A DNA stretch of 64,000 nucleotides from Micromonospora sp. NBC_00389. GTDB taxonomy: Bacteria; Actinomycetota; Actinomycetes; Mycobacteriales; Micromonosporaceae. Below the pieces are notes generated by a model. The model was not told where the DNA came from. It ran no database searches and saw only the letters and a program-made list of their open reading frames with translations. A program made the position numbers and the translations under genes. Location of the stretch: NCBI RefSeq assembly GCF_036059255.1, contig NZ_CP107947.1, forward strand, positions 1,798,001 through 1,862,000, given 5' to 3'. Shown piece by piece: positions 8,330 to 16,317 of the stretch (position 1 is its first letter; each line of letters begins with the position of its first letter).

Positions 8330-8613
8330 ACCGCCCCGGTGCGGGTCAGCTCGGTGGAGACCTTCAGATAGCCGCTGTGCAGCAGCCGCGCCGCCAGATC
8401 GGCCGGAACACCCGGCTCCTCGACCGCGGTCGCCTCGATCAGCTCGTCGAGGCTGCTGCCCGGGTCGGCGGTCGGCGCCTGCACGGTCACCGCGTACGGG
8501 TCACCTCGCTGGACGAGGTCCACGGTCCCGACCTCGGTGCCGGCGGCGTCGATCACCGGCATCCCGGTGGTGATCCGCGAGATGGTCGCCTGCTGCTTGT
8601 CCTGCTGGTCCAT
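8242..8613 (-). CDS. small PRC-barrel-like (DUF2171-type) protein
   Basis: 123 residues from the ATG at 8613 (opens MDQQDKQQATISRITTGMPV). The pattern GMPVIDAAGTEVGTVDLVQ resembles PRC-barrel/DUF2171 domains, beta-rich modules found in ribosome maturation factors and photosynthetic reaction centres, but in stand-alone form of unknown role. No signal peptide or membrane segment. Its 3' end overlaps the convergent BenE-type gene. Confidence 0.65.
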   Translation of the reverse strand: MDQQDKQQATISRITTGMPVIDAAGTEVGTVDLVQRGDPYAVTVQAPTADPGSSLDELIEATAVEEPGVPADLAARLLHSGYLKVSTELTRTGAVYVPADRIGSVADGRVLLAVGVADLPPEE

Positions 8614-8720
8614 CCCACCGCGGTTCCCGGGGCGGTACGCCGCTAAACGCCGTCGCCAACCCGCCCCACGCTCAGCCAGTCCGGCGGCGGCAGCGCACGG
8701 GGGCGATGGGCCCGGAGAGC

Positions 8721-8756
8721 GTGATGACTCTGAGGCATATGCCTCAGAGTCATCAC
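8721..8756. repeat. 36-bp perfect palindrome
   Basis: Each arm is GTGATGACTCTGAGGCAT and the other arm is its exact reverse complement, with no loop bases. It lies between two minus-strand genes, 110 bp downstream of the stop at 8866 and 107 bp upstream of the start at 8613, so it may terminate the upstream transcript. The centre GCATATGC is unusually A+T-rich for this genome. Confidence 0.8.
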
Positions 8757-8865
8757 CGTCGAAAGCAGTACCGCCTCCAGGGCCCGGGAGTGACGGTGGC
8801 GGGCGACCGACCGCGACGCCAGAGGGCGCACCGCACCCGGCGGCCCGTCCAGACCGTCCGCCCAC

Positions 8866-9117
8866 TCAGCTGTTCGGGAGGGTCCAGCCGCCGGGCGGGC
8901 GCGGGGAGAGCTCGCGCCAGGCGTCCGGGCCGTCGAGCAGGGCCCGGACCGTCTCCTCGGCCTCGTCCGCACTGCCGTACTCGTAGAACCGGGAGATGCC
9001 CTCGGCGCCGCCGGCCCGCTGCTCGACGTGCCACCGGTCGGCGTCCACCCGGAGGAACACGTCCCGCCGGGCCAACCGCCCCCATTTCCCGTTCCACCAG
9101 TGCTTCCGCTGCTCCAT
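8866..9117 (-). CDS. conserved-looking small protein of unknown function
   Basis: 83 residues, MEQRKHWWNGKWGRLARRDV onward; rich in Trp, Arg and acidic residues, predicted soluble, compact alpha/beta (FYEYGSADEAEETVRALLD could be a helix after a strand). I do not recognise the family. Codon use is normal and the start is clear. An SOS-box-like site lies 13 bp upstream, and mscL is the next gene upstream on the same strand, separated by a strong terminator hairpin. Confidence 0.65.
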   Translation of the reverse strand: MEQRKHWWNGKWGRLARRDVFLRVDADRWHVEQRAGGAEGISRFYEYGSADEAEETVRALLDGPDAWRELSPRPPGGWTLPNS

Positions 9118-9129
9118 GGGCGGACTCTA

Positions 9130-9145
9130 TCGAACACACGTACGA
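9130..9145. promoter_or_regulatory. SOS-box-like site (LexA-type), one mismatch
   Basis: TCGAAC-ACAC-GTACGA. The actinobacterial LexA consensus is TCGAAC-N4-GTTCGA; only one base differs. Located 13 bp upstream of the 83-residue protein gene, where LexA binding would block transcription. An almost identical site occurs at 25654. Confidence 0.45.
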
Positions 9146-9152
9146 GAAGGTG

Positions 9153-9181
9153 CGGCCCCTGCGGGAATCCCGCAGGGGCCG
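9153..9181 (-). terminator. intrinsic terminator hairpin after mscL
   Basis: CGGCCCCTGCGGG-AAT-CCCGCAGGGGCCG, a perfect 13-bp stem with a 3-base loop, 16 bp after the mscL stop. No T-tract, as usual for this group. Confidence 0.85.
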
Positions 9182-9196
9182 ATGCGCATCCGTCGG

Positions 9197-9670
9197 TCAG
9201 CGCGGCGCCGGCGGCTCGGTGCGGCGACCCAGCACGTCGTCCAGCGCTCCGCGCTGCTGGCCCGGAGTGGCGTGGCCGGCGGAGACCAGCGCGTCCCGGA
9301 TCTCGGTCAGCAGCTTGACCTCCTCGCTCGGCGCCGCCGGCGGCGGCTCCTCGCCCCGCCTGCGCCGCTCGGCCAGCTTGTTCATCGGGAACACCACGAG
9401 GAAGTAGAGCGCGGCCGCGGTGAGCAGGAAGGTGATCAACGCGTTGAGGAAGCTGATCCAGTCGAATTCGACACCACGGATCGTCCAGGCGGCTCCTGCG
9501 AGACCGTTGTCCTTGCCGGTGATCAGCAGCACGAGGAGCGTGATCAGCGGCTTGAGGAACGCGTTGGTCAGCGACGTGACCACCGCTGTGAACGCGGCGC
9601 CGATGACGACACCGACCGCCAGATCGACGACGTTGCCGCGCATGATGAAGTCTTTGAAGCCCTTGAACAT
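9197..9670 (-). CDS. mscL: large-conductance mechanosensitive channel MscL
   Basis: 157 residues. The N-terminal amphipathic helix (MFKGFKDFIMRGNVVDLAVG) and TM1 with the gate-forming VGVVIGAAFTAVVTSL, a periplasmic loop, TM2 (ISFLNALITFLLTAAALYFL) and a charged cytoplasmic helix all match MscL. It forms a homopentameric pore in the cell membrane that opens under hypo-osmotic tension. The C-terminal tail is about 20 residues longer than in E. coli. Confidence 0.95.
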   Translation of the reverse strand: MFKGFKDFIMRGNVVDLAVGVVIGAAFTAVVTSLTNAFLKPLITLLVLLITGKDNGLAGAAWTIRGVEFDWISFLNALITFLLTAAALYFLVVFPMNKLAERRRRGEEPPPAAPSEEVKLLTEIRDALVSAGHATPGQQRGALDDVLGRRTEPPAPR

Positions 9671-9709
9671 CCGTACTCCCGACGTGTCCGGTTTTCCGTC
9701 GGGGACAAC

Positions 9710-10402
9710 CTATGCCCCGGGAGTGGGCTCCAGAAAAGCGCCGGCTTCGATCGCCGCCAGCGCCGGGTCGCCGGCCCGGATCGCCTCGACCAGCCGGGTG
9801 TGGTCGACGTAGCGCTCGGGTGTGAGCACGTCCCCCATCGCCTGCGCGACGGTGCTGCGCAGGGCGGCACCGACCGAGGCGTACAGCTCGGCGAGCATGG
9901 GGTTGTGCGCGGCGGCGACCACCGCGGTGTGCAGCGCCGCGTCCGCCTCGACGAACGCGTCCACCCGGCCGCCGCGCCAGGCCGCCTCGCGCTCGGCGAG
10001 CGCGCCGTCGAGCGCTGCCAGGTCGATCGGGGTACGCCGCAGCGCGGCGAGCCGGGCGGCCTCCACCTCGAAGGCGCGCCGCACCTCGATGACCTCGGTC
10101 ATCCGGTCGTCGCCGAGTTGGCGGGCCACCACCGGCGCCAGTTCGTCGGTGGACACCACATACGTGCCGGAACCCTGCCGGCACTCCAGCACACCGGCGT
10201 GCACCAGGGCGCGGACCGCCTCACGGACCGTGTTGCGCCCGACGCCCAGCGCGGAAACCAGCTGTGGCTCGGTGGGGATGCGCCCGCCGACCGGCCACTC
10301 GCCGCCCAGGATCCGGGCACGGAGCTGCTCGATGGTCTGCCGGACGCGGTGGCCGCGGGGCGGCACCGGCGGCGCGGAGGGGGAATCGACCAACGGTGGC
10401 AC
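9710..10402 (-). CDS. GntR-family regulator, FadR/FCD subfamily
   Basis: 230 residues. Winged HTH at about 18-85 (ILGGEWPVGGRIPTEPQLVS, GRNTVREAVRALVHAGVLE), then an all-helical FCD ligand domain with the Asp/His metal-site pattern (FVEADAALHTAVVAAAHNPM, RYVDHTRLVEAI). It is divergent from the CynX-type transporter gene with only 50 bp between the starts, so that transporter is the probable target; the ligand is unknown. Confidence 0.9.
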   Translation of the reverse strand: MPPLVDSPSAPPVPPRGHRVRQTIEQLRARILGGEWPVGGRIPTEPQLVSALGVGRNTVREAVRALVHAGVLECRQGSGTYVVSTDELAPVVARQLGDDRMTEVIEVRRAFEVEAARLAALRRTPIDLAALDGALAEREAAWRGGRVDAFVEADAALHTAVVAAAHNPMLAELYASVGAALRSTVAQAMGDVLTPERYVDHTRLVEAIRAGDPALAAIEAGAFLEPTPGA

Positions 10403-10452
10403 TGGTTACATCACCGGTCCCAAATTCATCCCATGATTGTAGGTTAGAGGTC

Positions 10453-11727
10453 ATGACCCCGCCACCGACCGCCGCTCCGGCGCCTCCCGCCCCCGTCGCT
10501 CCCGGCCCGGCGCACGACCCCGGTGCGGGCCGTCGGACCCACCCGGCGACCGGCGGTGCGCTCGTGCTGGTCGGGATGCTGCTGGTCGCGCTCAACCTGC
10601 GCGCCGCGGTCACCAGCCTCGGCGCCCTGCTCGACGAGATCCGCGACGGGTTGGGGCTCTCCGGGACCACCGCCGGCCTGGTCACCACCCTGCCGACCAT
10701 CGCGTTCGCCGGCCTCGGCGCGCTCACCCCGTGGCTGGTCCGCCGGGTGGCGCCGGCCCGGGTGCTGGTGATCGCCATGCTCGCCCTCGCCGTCGGTCAG
10801 GTGCTCCGGGTCACCACCGACTCGACCTGGGTCTTCCTGCTCACCAGCGCGCTGGCACTGGCCGGCATCGCGGTGGCGAACATCCTGCTGCCGATGCTGG
10901 TCAAGCAGCACTTCCCGCACCGCACCGGCCTGGTCACCGGGGCGTACACGATGGCGTTGACCGTGGGCACGACGGTGGCCGCGGCCTCGGCGGTGCCGAT
11001 CGCGCACGCCTTCGGGTCCTGGCGGGCCGGGCTCGGCGTCTGGGCCGGGCTGGCCGCGGTGGCCGTACTCCCGTGGGTGCCGCTGGCGCTGCGGGCCAGG
11101 GCGGCCGCGCGGCGGGCGACCCCGACGGCGGCCGTCGCCACACCGACGCGGGTCCGGCCGGCGCGGACCCGGCTGGGCTGGGCGATGGCCATCTACTTCG
11201 GCGCCCAGTCGCTCAGCGGGTACGCGATCATGGGCTGGCTGGCCCAGCTGTTCCGGGACGCCGGCTACCAGCCGGAGTCGGCCGGGCTGCTGCTCGCCGG
11301 GGTGACCGCGCTCGGCGTGCCGATCGCGCTGGTGATGCCCACCCTGGCCGGCCGGCTGGCCACCCTGCGCCCGCTGGTGCTCGGGCTGACCGCCGCGTCG
11401 ACGTTGGCCTACCTGGGGTTGGCACTCGCTCCGCAGGGCGCTGCGCTGCTCTGGGTGGCCCTGCTGGCCATCGGCCAGGGCGCGTTCCCGATGATCCTGA
11501 CCACCATCGGTCTACGCGCCCGCACCGCCGAGGGGACCGTCGCGCTCTCCGCGTTCGCACAGAGCACCGGGTACGTGATCGCCGCCCTCGGCCCACTGAT
11601 GGTCGGCATCCTCTACGAGGTCACCGGCGGCTGGACCGCGCCGATCGGGTTCCTGCTGGCCGCGCTCGCCGTGCAGACGGCGGCGGGCCTGGCGATCGCC
11701 CGTCCCCGCTACGTCGAGGACGAGTGA
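10453..11727 (+). CDS. MFS transporter, CynX/NimT family
   Basis: 424 residues from the ATG at 10453. After a ~35-residue Pro/Ala-rich N-terminus there are about 12 membrane segments; LNLRAAVTSLGALLDEIRDG is the characteristic first-loop motif of the CynX (cyanate) and NimT (2-nitroimidazole) transporters. A major-facilitator exporter or importer of a small anion or drug in the cell membrane; substrate not predictable. Probably controlled by the divergent GntR-type gene. Confidence 0.88.
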   Translation: MTPPPTAAPAPPAPVAPGPAHDPGAGRRTHPATGGALVLVGMLLVALNLRAAVTSLGALLDEIRDGLGLSGTTAGLVTTLPTIAFAGLGALTPWLVRRVAPARVLVIAMLALAVGQVLRVTTDSTWVFLLTSALALAGIAVANILLPMLVKQHFPHRTGLVTGAYTMALTVGTTVAAASAVPIAHAFGSWRAGLGVWAGLAAVAVLPWVPLALRARAAARRATPTAAVATPTRVRPARTRLGWAMAIYFGAQSLSGYAIMGWLAQLFRDAGYQPESAGLLLAGVTALGVPIALVMPTLAGRLATLRPLVLGLTAASTLAYLGLALAPQGAALLWVALLAIGQGAFPMILTTIGLRARTAEGTVALSAFAQSTGYVIAALGPLMVGILYEVTGGWTAPIGFLLAALAVQTAAGLAIARPRYVEDE

Positions 11728-11740
11728 CGAGCGGCAGCGG

Positions 11741-12097
11741 TTAGGAGGAGGTCGGCGTCGGGTCGCCGGCGACGGCCTGCTCCACCGTCGGATAGGTGTG
11801 CAGCACCTCGACCAGGCCGCTCACCTCGAGGATGCGCAGCACCCCTCGCTGCGGTGCGGCCAGCCGCACCACGCCGCCAGCCTCGTCGCAGCTGTTCTTG
11901 GCGCGGACGAAGACCGACAGACCGGTCGAGTCGCAGAACGAGACATCCGCCAGGTCGAACACCAGCCGGTTGCGGCCCTTGTCGAGCAGATCGGTGATCT
12001 GGTCCTGCAACTGCGGTGCGGTCGCCATGTCCAGCTCGCCCGCGACCGACACGACGACCACGTCGTCGCGCTGTTCCGTGTGCACCGTCAAGGACAT
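11741..12097 (-). CDS. STAS-domain anti-sigma factor antagonist (RsbV/SpoIIAA type)
   Basis: 118 residues. The start ATG at 12097 is fixed by an ideal ribosome site AGGAGG eight bases before it. A single STAS domain: VVVVSVAGELDMATAPQLQD, then LVFDLADVSFCDSTGLSVFV with the Ser of the DSTGL phosphorylation motif. Unphosphorylated antagonists bind an anti-sigma kinase and free its sigma factor; phosphatases such as the PP2C proteins nearby reactivate them. It is divergent from the rsbRST locus and is the natural substrate candidate for the phosphatases at 13937 and 16314. Confidence 0.92.
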   Translation of the reverse strand: MSLTVHTEQRDDVVVVSVAGELDMATAPQLQDQITDLLDKGRNRLVFDLADVSFCDSTGLSVFVRAKNSCDEAGGVVRLAAPQRGVLRILEVSGLVEVLHTYPTVEQAVAGDPTPTSS

Positions 12098-12262
12098 TTG
12101 CAGACCTCCTGTTATCGGGGGAACGGTATCCCACGGACGGGGTCCGACACAGATCGGGAGCCGTGATCCGGTGGTCGTCATCATTCCGTTGCTACGTGGC
12201 AAGTAGTTGATCGGTTTCCGGTGATAGAGTCCGGCCCGTTCCAGGTCGAGGGGGGTTTCGCA

Positions 12263-13123
12263 ATGGCGTTGAGCGCCGAGGAAAGTGATCGACTCGCCGC
12301 GTTGCTGGGTGGGCACGCCGAACGGGTCACGCAGCGGTGGACCGAGATCGTCGCCGGTTCGTTGCGCGGCCGGCTGAGCCAGGCGGAGCTGCGCCGACAG
12401 GTTCATGACCTGCACCACGCCATCGTCAGCACCGGCGAGCAGGGCGTCATCGACCTGTCCGCCGAGAACGCCGCCGAACTGCGCGCCACGCTCTCCGAGC
12501 TGTCCCGTGGCCGGGCACGGCAGGGCTTCTCCGCCACCGAGACCGCGATCAGCATCTTCGCGCTCAAGGACGTGCTGGCCGACCTGGTGCAGGAGGCCGG
12601 CGGCGACAAGGCCCTGCACGACTACGTCGCCTTCTCCAGGCTGGTCGACGAGCTGGGCCTGTTCACCTTCGAGAGCTTCGTACGCACCCGGGAGAGCCTG
12701 ATCGCCGACCAGGCCGAGCAGCTGCTCGAGCTCTCCACGCCGGTAGTCAAGCTCTGGGAGGGCGTGGTCGCCGTCCCGCTGGTCGGCACCCTGGACTCGG
12801 CCCGGGCCCAGGTGGTGATGGAGCGGCTGCTGCAGACCCTGGTCGACACCAGCTCCCCGTACGCGATCATCGACATCACCGGCGTCCCGGCGGTGGACAC
12901 CCAGGTCGCCCAGCACATCCTGAAGACCGTGGTGGCCGCCCGGCTGATGGGCGCCGACTGCATCATCTCCGGCATCCGCCCGCAGATCGCGCAGACCATC
13001 GTCGCGCTCGGCATCGAGTTCGGTGACATCGCCACCAAGGCGAGCCTCGCCGACGCACTGCGCCACGTGCTGCGGCTGACCGGTGTGGAGAACTCCCGCC
13101 GACAGTCACGCCGGGACGCCTGA
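12263..13123 (+). CDS. rsbR: RsbR-type stressosome co-antagonist
   Basis: 286 residues from the ATG at 12263, preceded by a G-rich ribosome site. The N-terminal ~150 residues are helical, like the non-haem-globin sensor domain of RsbR paralogues. The C-terminal STAS domain (about 155-275) carries YAIIDITGVPAVDTQVAQHI and GADCIISGIRPQIAQTIVALG, with the conserved Thr of the RsbT phosphorylation region. RsbR and RsbS co-assemble into the stressosome, which holds RsbT until stress. Its stop overlaps the rsbS start (TGATG). Confidence 0.9.
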   Translation: MALSAEESDRLAALLGGHAERVTQRWTEIVAGSLRGRLSQAELRRQVHDLHHAIVSTGEQGVIDLSAENAAELRATLSELSRGRARQGFSATETAISIFALKDVLADLVQEAGGDKALHDYVAFSRLVDELGLFTFESFVRTRESLIADQAEQLLELSTPVVKLWEGVVAVPLVGTLDSARAQVVMERLLQTLVDTSSPYAIIDITGVPAVDTQVAQHILKTVVAARLMGADCIISGIRPQIAQTIVALGIEFGDIATKASLADALRHVLRLTGVENSRRQSRRDA

Positions 13124-13533
13124 TGGAACGGGTGCCGATCCTCAAGATCGGTGACATCCTGCTCGTCTCCATCCAGCTCGACATGTCCGACCAGACCGCG
13201 GTCGCGCTCCAGGAGGACCTCGCCGAGCGGATCGTGGCCACCGGCTGCCACGGCGTCATCATCGACATCACCGCGCTGGACATCGTCGACTCCTTCGTCG
13301 GGCGGATGCTCTCCACCATCGCGTCGATCTCCAAGGTGCTCGACGCGGAGACGGTGGTGGTCGGGATGCGCCCCGCCGTCGCCATCACCCTGGTCGAACT
13401 GGGGCTGTCGCTGAACGGCATCCGTACCGCTCTGAACGTCGAGCGCGGCATGGAGCTGATCGCGGCGGCGCGTCCAGACGAGCTCGATGACCAGCTCGCC
13501 GACGATCCGGACGCCGAGACGGCCACGCTGTGA
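13123..13533 (+). CDS. rsbS: RsbS-type STAS protein
   Basis: 136 residues, one STAS domain: VPILKIGDILLVSIQLDMSD, HGVIIDITALDIVDSFVGRM with the phospho-acceptor Ser in VDSF, and VVVGMRPAVAITLVELG. In the stressosome RsbS binds the RsbT kinase; phosphorylation of the Ser by RsbT releases it. Overlaps rsbR upstream and rsbT downstream by a few bases, so all three are translationally coupled. The C-terminal acidic tail (~20 residues) is extra. Confidence 0.92.
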   Translation: MERVPILKIGDILLVSIQLDMSDQTAVALQEDLAERIVATGCHGVIIDITALDIVDSFVGRMLSTIASISKVLDAETVVVGMRPAVAITLVELGLSLNGIRTALNVERGMELIAAARPDELDDQLADDPDAETATL

Positions 13534-13949
13534 CCATGGGTATCGACCTGGGCCACCCGCAGGCGCAGTCGATCCGGAGTGACGAGGACGTGGTGCGCGT
13601 CCGGCAGCTGGTCCGTGCCGTGGCGGTGGCCGTCAAGCTCTCCCTGGTCGACCAGACCAAGGTGGTCACCGCGGCGAGCGAGCTGGCCCGCAACACCCTG
13701 GTGTACGGCGGCGGCGGCACGGTGGAGGTGACCACCGTGGACAACGGGCGACGCCGGGGCGTCCAGATCGTCTTCACCGACTCCGGGCCCGGCATCGCCG
13801 ATCTCGACATGGCCTTCACGGACGGCTACACCACGGGCGGCGGCCTCGGGCTCGGGCTCAGCGGCGCCCGGCGACTTGTCGACGAATTCCAGATCGAAAC
13901 GTCCGCGGAGACCGGCACCCGCATCGCGGTCACCAAGTGGTCCCGGTGA
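13530..13949 (+). CDS. rsbT: RsbT-type serine/threonine kinase (GHKL ATPase)
   Basis: 139 residues. GHKL ATPase with N-box TAASELARNTLVYGGGG, G1 box TDSGPGIAD and G2 box GGGLGLGLSGARRLVDEF. RsbT phosphorylates RsbR and RsbS, then leaves the stressosome to activate a phosphatase (RsbU in Bacillus). Start GTG at 13530 overlaps the rsbS stop; an ATG lies at 13536. The partner here may be the REC-PP2C protein at 16314 in the same operon. Confidence 0.93.
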   Translation: MTMGIDLGHPQAQSIRSDEDVVRVRQLVRAVAVAVKLSLVDQTKVVTAASELARNTLVYGGGGTVEVTTVDNGRRRGVQIVFTDSGPGIADLDMAFTDGYTTGGGLGLGLSGARRLVDEFQIETSAETGTRIAVTKWSR

Positions 13950-14959
13950 ACGGGGACGCGGTCACCGACAGCGGCATCTGGTTCCGGGTGGAGGCCAGCA
14001 GCGCGGCCAGCGCCGTCCGGCGTGCCGCCGAGCGCCTCGGTGAGCAGGTGGAGCTGGGCCAGCCGCGCATCGCCGACCTGGCCATCGTCGCCGCCGAGCT
14101 GACCAGCAACCTGGTCAAGCACGCCGACGAAGGCGCTCTGCTCCTGCGGCCGGTACGCCGCGCCGGGGAAGCAGGCGTGGAACTGGTGGCCATCGACGCC
14201 GGGCCCGGCATGGCCGACCTGACAGCCTCGTCCCAGGACGGGCACTCCACCACCGGCACGCTCGGCATCGGTCTGGGCGCCATCGTCCGGCAGGCCAACT
14301 GGTTCGACGCGTACTCGCTGCCCGGCCGGGGCACCGTCCTCGCCGTGCAGGTCTGGCAGGCCGAGCCGGCCCGACCGTCCTGGGCCGGCGCCCTCACCCG
14401 GCCGTTGACCGGTGAGACGGTCAGCGGCGACGGATACGCCGTCCGGATCGCGGATGGGCGGCACCAGGTGCTGGTCAGCGACGGCCTGGGGCACGGCCCG
14501 CTGGCCGCCGCGGCCACCCAGGCTGCGCTGGCCGCGTTCCGTGACGCCCCGGCCGGCCCACCGGCAACGGTGGTCAGTCACCTGCACCGGACCATGTCGC
14601 ACACCCGCGGCGCGGCGCTGGCGGTCGCCGAGCTGGTGCCGGAGGACGGCGTGCTGCACTACGCCGGGCTGGGCAACATCGCCGGCGTGGTCGTCGAGGG
14701 CGACGGCAAGCGCCGAGGGCTGGTGTCGCTGCCCGGCATCGCCGGGCACCAGCGGCCGACGGTCCGGGGATACGACTACCCGTTCGGTCCGGGCGCCCGG
14801 CTCGTCATGCACAGCGACGGAGTGGTCGACCGCTGGCGGTTGACCGACTACCCGGGCCTCGCGGAACGGTCCCCGCTGGTGATGGCGGCGACCCTGCTGC
14901 GCGACGCCGGAGTACGGCGCGACGACGCCTGCGTGCTGGTCGCGAGGTCCTGGGCATGA
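13937..14959 (+). CDS. GHKL ATPase fused to PP2C/RsbX-like phosphatase
   Basis: 340 residues, two domains. Residues ~8-135: an anti-sigma/RsbT-like ATPase with N-box IVAAELTSNLVKHADEG and G-box IDAGPGMADLT, GTLGIGLGAI. Residues ~150-340: a PP2C domain of the RsbX/SpoIIE type (VLVSDGLGHGPLAAAATQAA, LAVAELVPEDGVLHYAGLGN, LVMHSDGVVDRW, DDACVLVARS). RsbX in Bacillus dephosphorylates RsbR and RsbS and resets the stressosome; a kinase and its opposing phosphatase would here sit on one chain. Overlaps rsbT by 13 bp. Confidence 0.88.
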   Translation: MVPVNGDAVTDSGIWFRVEASSAASAVRRAAERLGEQVELGQPRIADLAIVAAELTSNLVKHADEGALLLRPVRRAGEAGVELVAIDAGPGMADLTASSQDGHSTTGTLGIGLGAIVRQANWFDAYSLPGRGTVLAVQVWQAEPARPSWAGALTRPLTGETVSGDGYAVRIADGRHQVLVSDGLGHGPLAAAATQAALAAFRDAPAGPPATVVSHLHRTMSHTRGAALAVAELVPEDGVLHYAGLGNIAGVVVEGDGKRRGLVSLPGIAGHQRPTVRGYDYPFGPGARLVMHSDGVVDRWRLTDYPGLAERSPLVMAATLLRDAGVRRDDACVLVARSWA

Positions 14960-16317
14960 CCGGGGAGCCGGCCGCGCTGCCGCTGCTGCAGATGGCGCTG
15001 CGAGTCGAACAGGACATCTTCGTGATCCGCCAGCGGGGCCGCGAGGTGGCCGCGGTGGTCGGCCTGGAACACCAGGACCAGATCCGGATCGCCACCGCGC
15101 TCAGCGAGGTGGCCCGGGACCTGCTGCGGACGGTGGGGGGCGCGGAGGTCTCCTTCCACATCGATGCGGGCACCGACGGCCGGTTCCACCTCCGCGCCGA
15201 CTTGGCCCCGATGGCCCCGCTGCCGGACGGCCGGTACGAGCCGCAGTCCGGCGCGGTGTCCCGACTGGTCGACACACTGGGCGTGTCGACCGTCGCGGGG
15301 GTTACGGTCGTGAGGATGTCCCGACGAGTCCCGGCCAACGCGCCGACGCCCACCCCGGAGCGGCTCGCCGAGTTCCGTGCCGAACTCGGCCGTACCGCGC
15401 CGGCCAGCGCCCTGGACGAGCTGACCGTCCAGAACGGGCAGCTCATCGCGGCGCTCGACGAGGTACGCAGCCAACGCGACGACCTGGCCGTGCTGAACGA
15501 CGAGCTGGCCGAGACCAACCGCGGCGTGCTGGCGCTCTACAACCAGCTCACCGAGGAGCTGGAGGAGACCAACCGGGGTGTGGTCGCCCTCTACGCCGAG
15601 CTGGACGAGAAGTCGGCCCAACTGCGGGCGGCAAGCGAGTCCAAGAGCCGGTTCCTGGCCAACGTGAGCCATGAGCTGCGCGCCCCGGTCACCGCGATCA
15701 TCGGGTTGGGGCGGCTGCTCTCCGACTCCGCCTCCGACCCGCTCACCGCCGAGCAGGCCCGCCAGGTCGATCTGATCCGGTCCTCGGCGGCCGACCTGCT
15801 CGGGCTGGTCAACGAACTGCTGGACCTGGCCAAGGCGGAGTCCGGCCGGATCGAGCCGGACTGGGCGGAGGTGGACCTGCGCCCGATCTTCGGTCAACTG
15901 CGCGGCACGCTGCGCGCGCTGGCCACCCGCCCCGAGGTGGAGCTGGTGGTGGAGGAGCCGCCCGCGCGCGCCGTGTTGCGGACCGACGAGGTGCTGCTCG
16001 GCCAGGTGCTGCGCAACCTGCTGCACAACGGGCTGAAGTTCACCGAGAGCGGCGAGGTGCGGCTGCGGGCCGTGCAACGCGATGACCGGTGGATCATCTC
16101 GGTCAGCGACACCGGCCCAGGCATCGCCCCCGAGCTGCACGAACGGATCTTCGAGGAGTTCTACCAGGTGCCCGGGGCGACCCGGGTCGGCGGCACCGGC
16201 CTCGGCCTGCCGTACGCCCGGCGGCTGGTGACGCTGCTCGGTGGAACGCTGGAGCTGACCAGCGAGCCGGGCCGGGGCAGCACGTTCACGGTCTCCCTGC
16301 CCGTGGGCGGAGCGTGA
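14956..16317 (+). CDS. sensor histidine kinase with degenerate RsbT-like N-terminal domain
   Basis: 453 residues, no membrane segment, so cytosolic. Residues ~1-120 resemble the RsbT ATPase fold: QIRIATALSEVARDLLRTVG parallels the RsbT N-box region, but the N-box Asn is Asp and no G-boxes remain, so it is probably not an ATPase. Residues ~150-220 are a coiled coil with a repeated ETNRGV(L/V)ALY unit. HisKA follows (FLANVSHELRAPVTAIIGLG) and HATPase_c with SDTGPGIAPE and GGTGLGLPYARRLV. It overlaps the REC-phosphatase gene, its probable phosphotransfer partner. Confidence 0.9.
   Translation: MTGEPAALPLLQMALRVEQDIFVIRQRGREVAAVVGLEHQDQIRIATALSEVARDLLRTVGGAEVSFHIDAGTDGRFHLRADLAPMAPLPDGRYEPQSGAVSRLVDTLGVSTVAGVTVVRMSRRVPANAPTPTPERLAEFRAELGRTAPASALDELTVQNGQLIAALDEVRSQRDDLAVLNDELAETNRGVLALYNQLTEELEETNRGVVALYAELDEKSAQLRAASESKSRFLANVSHELRAPVTAIIGLGRLLSDSASDPLTAEQARQVDLIRSSAADLLGLVNELLDLAKAESGRIEPDWAEVDLRPIFGQLRGTLRALATRPEVELVVEEPPARAVLRTDEVLLGQVLRNLLHNGLKFTESGEVRLRAVQRDDRWIISVSDTGPGIAPELHERIFEEFYQVPGATRVGGTGLGLPYARRLVTLLGGTLELTSEPGRGSTFTVSLPVGGA

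Noticed and set aside
8643..10184. 513-codon minus-strand open frame
   Set aside because: Shadow frame across mscL, the 83-residue gene and the palindrome; the true genes in other frames have clear families or codon bias.
10403..10452. GntR/FadR operator between the GntR-type and MFS genes
   Set aside because: The region has no clear inverted repeat of the TNGTN3ACNA type; only gene order suggests control.
12098..12262. SigB-type promoter (GGGATA with a GTGT-like -35) before the STAS gene at 12097
   Set aside because: The -10 resemblance is partial and the -35 weak; cannot be separated from chance by eye.
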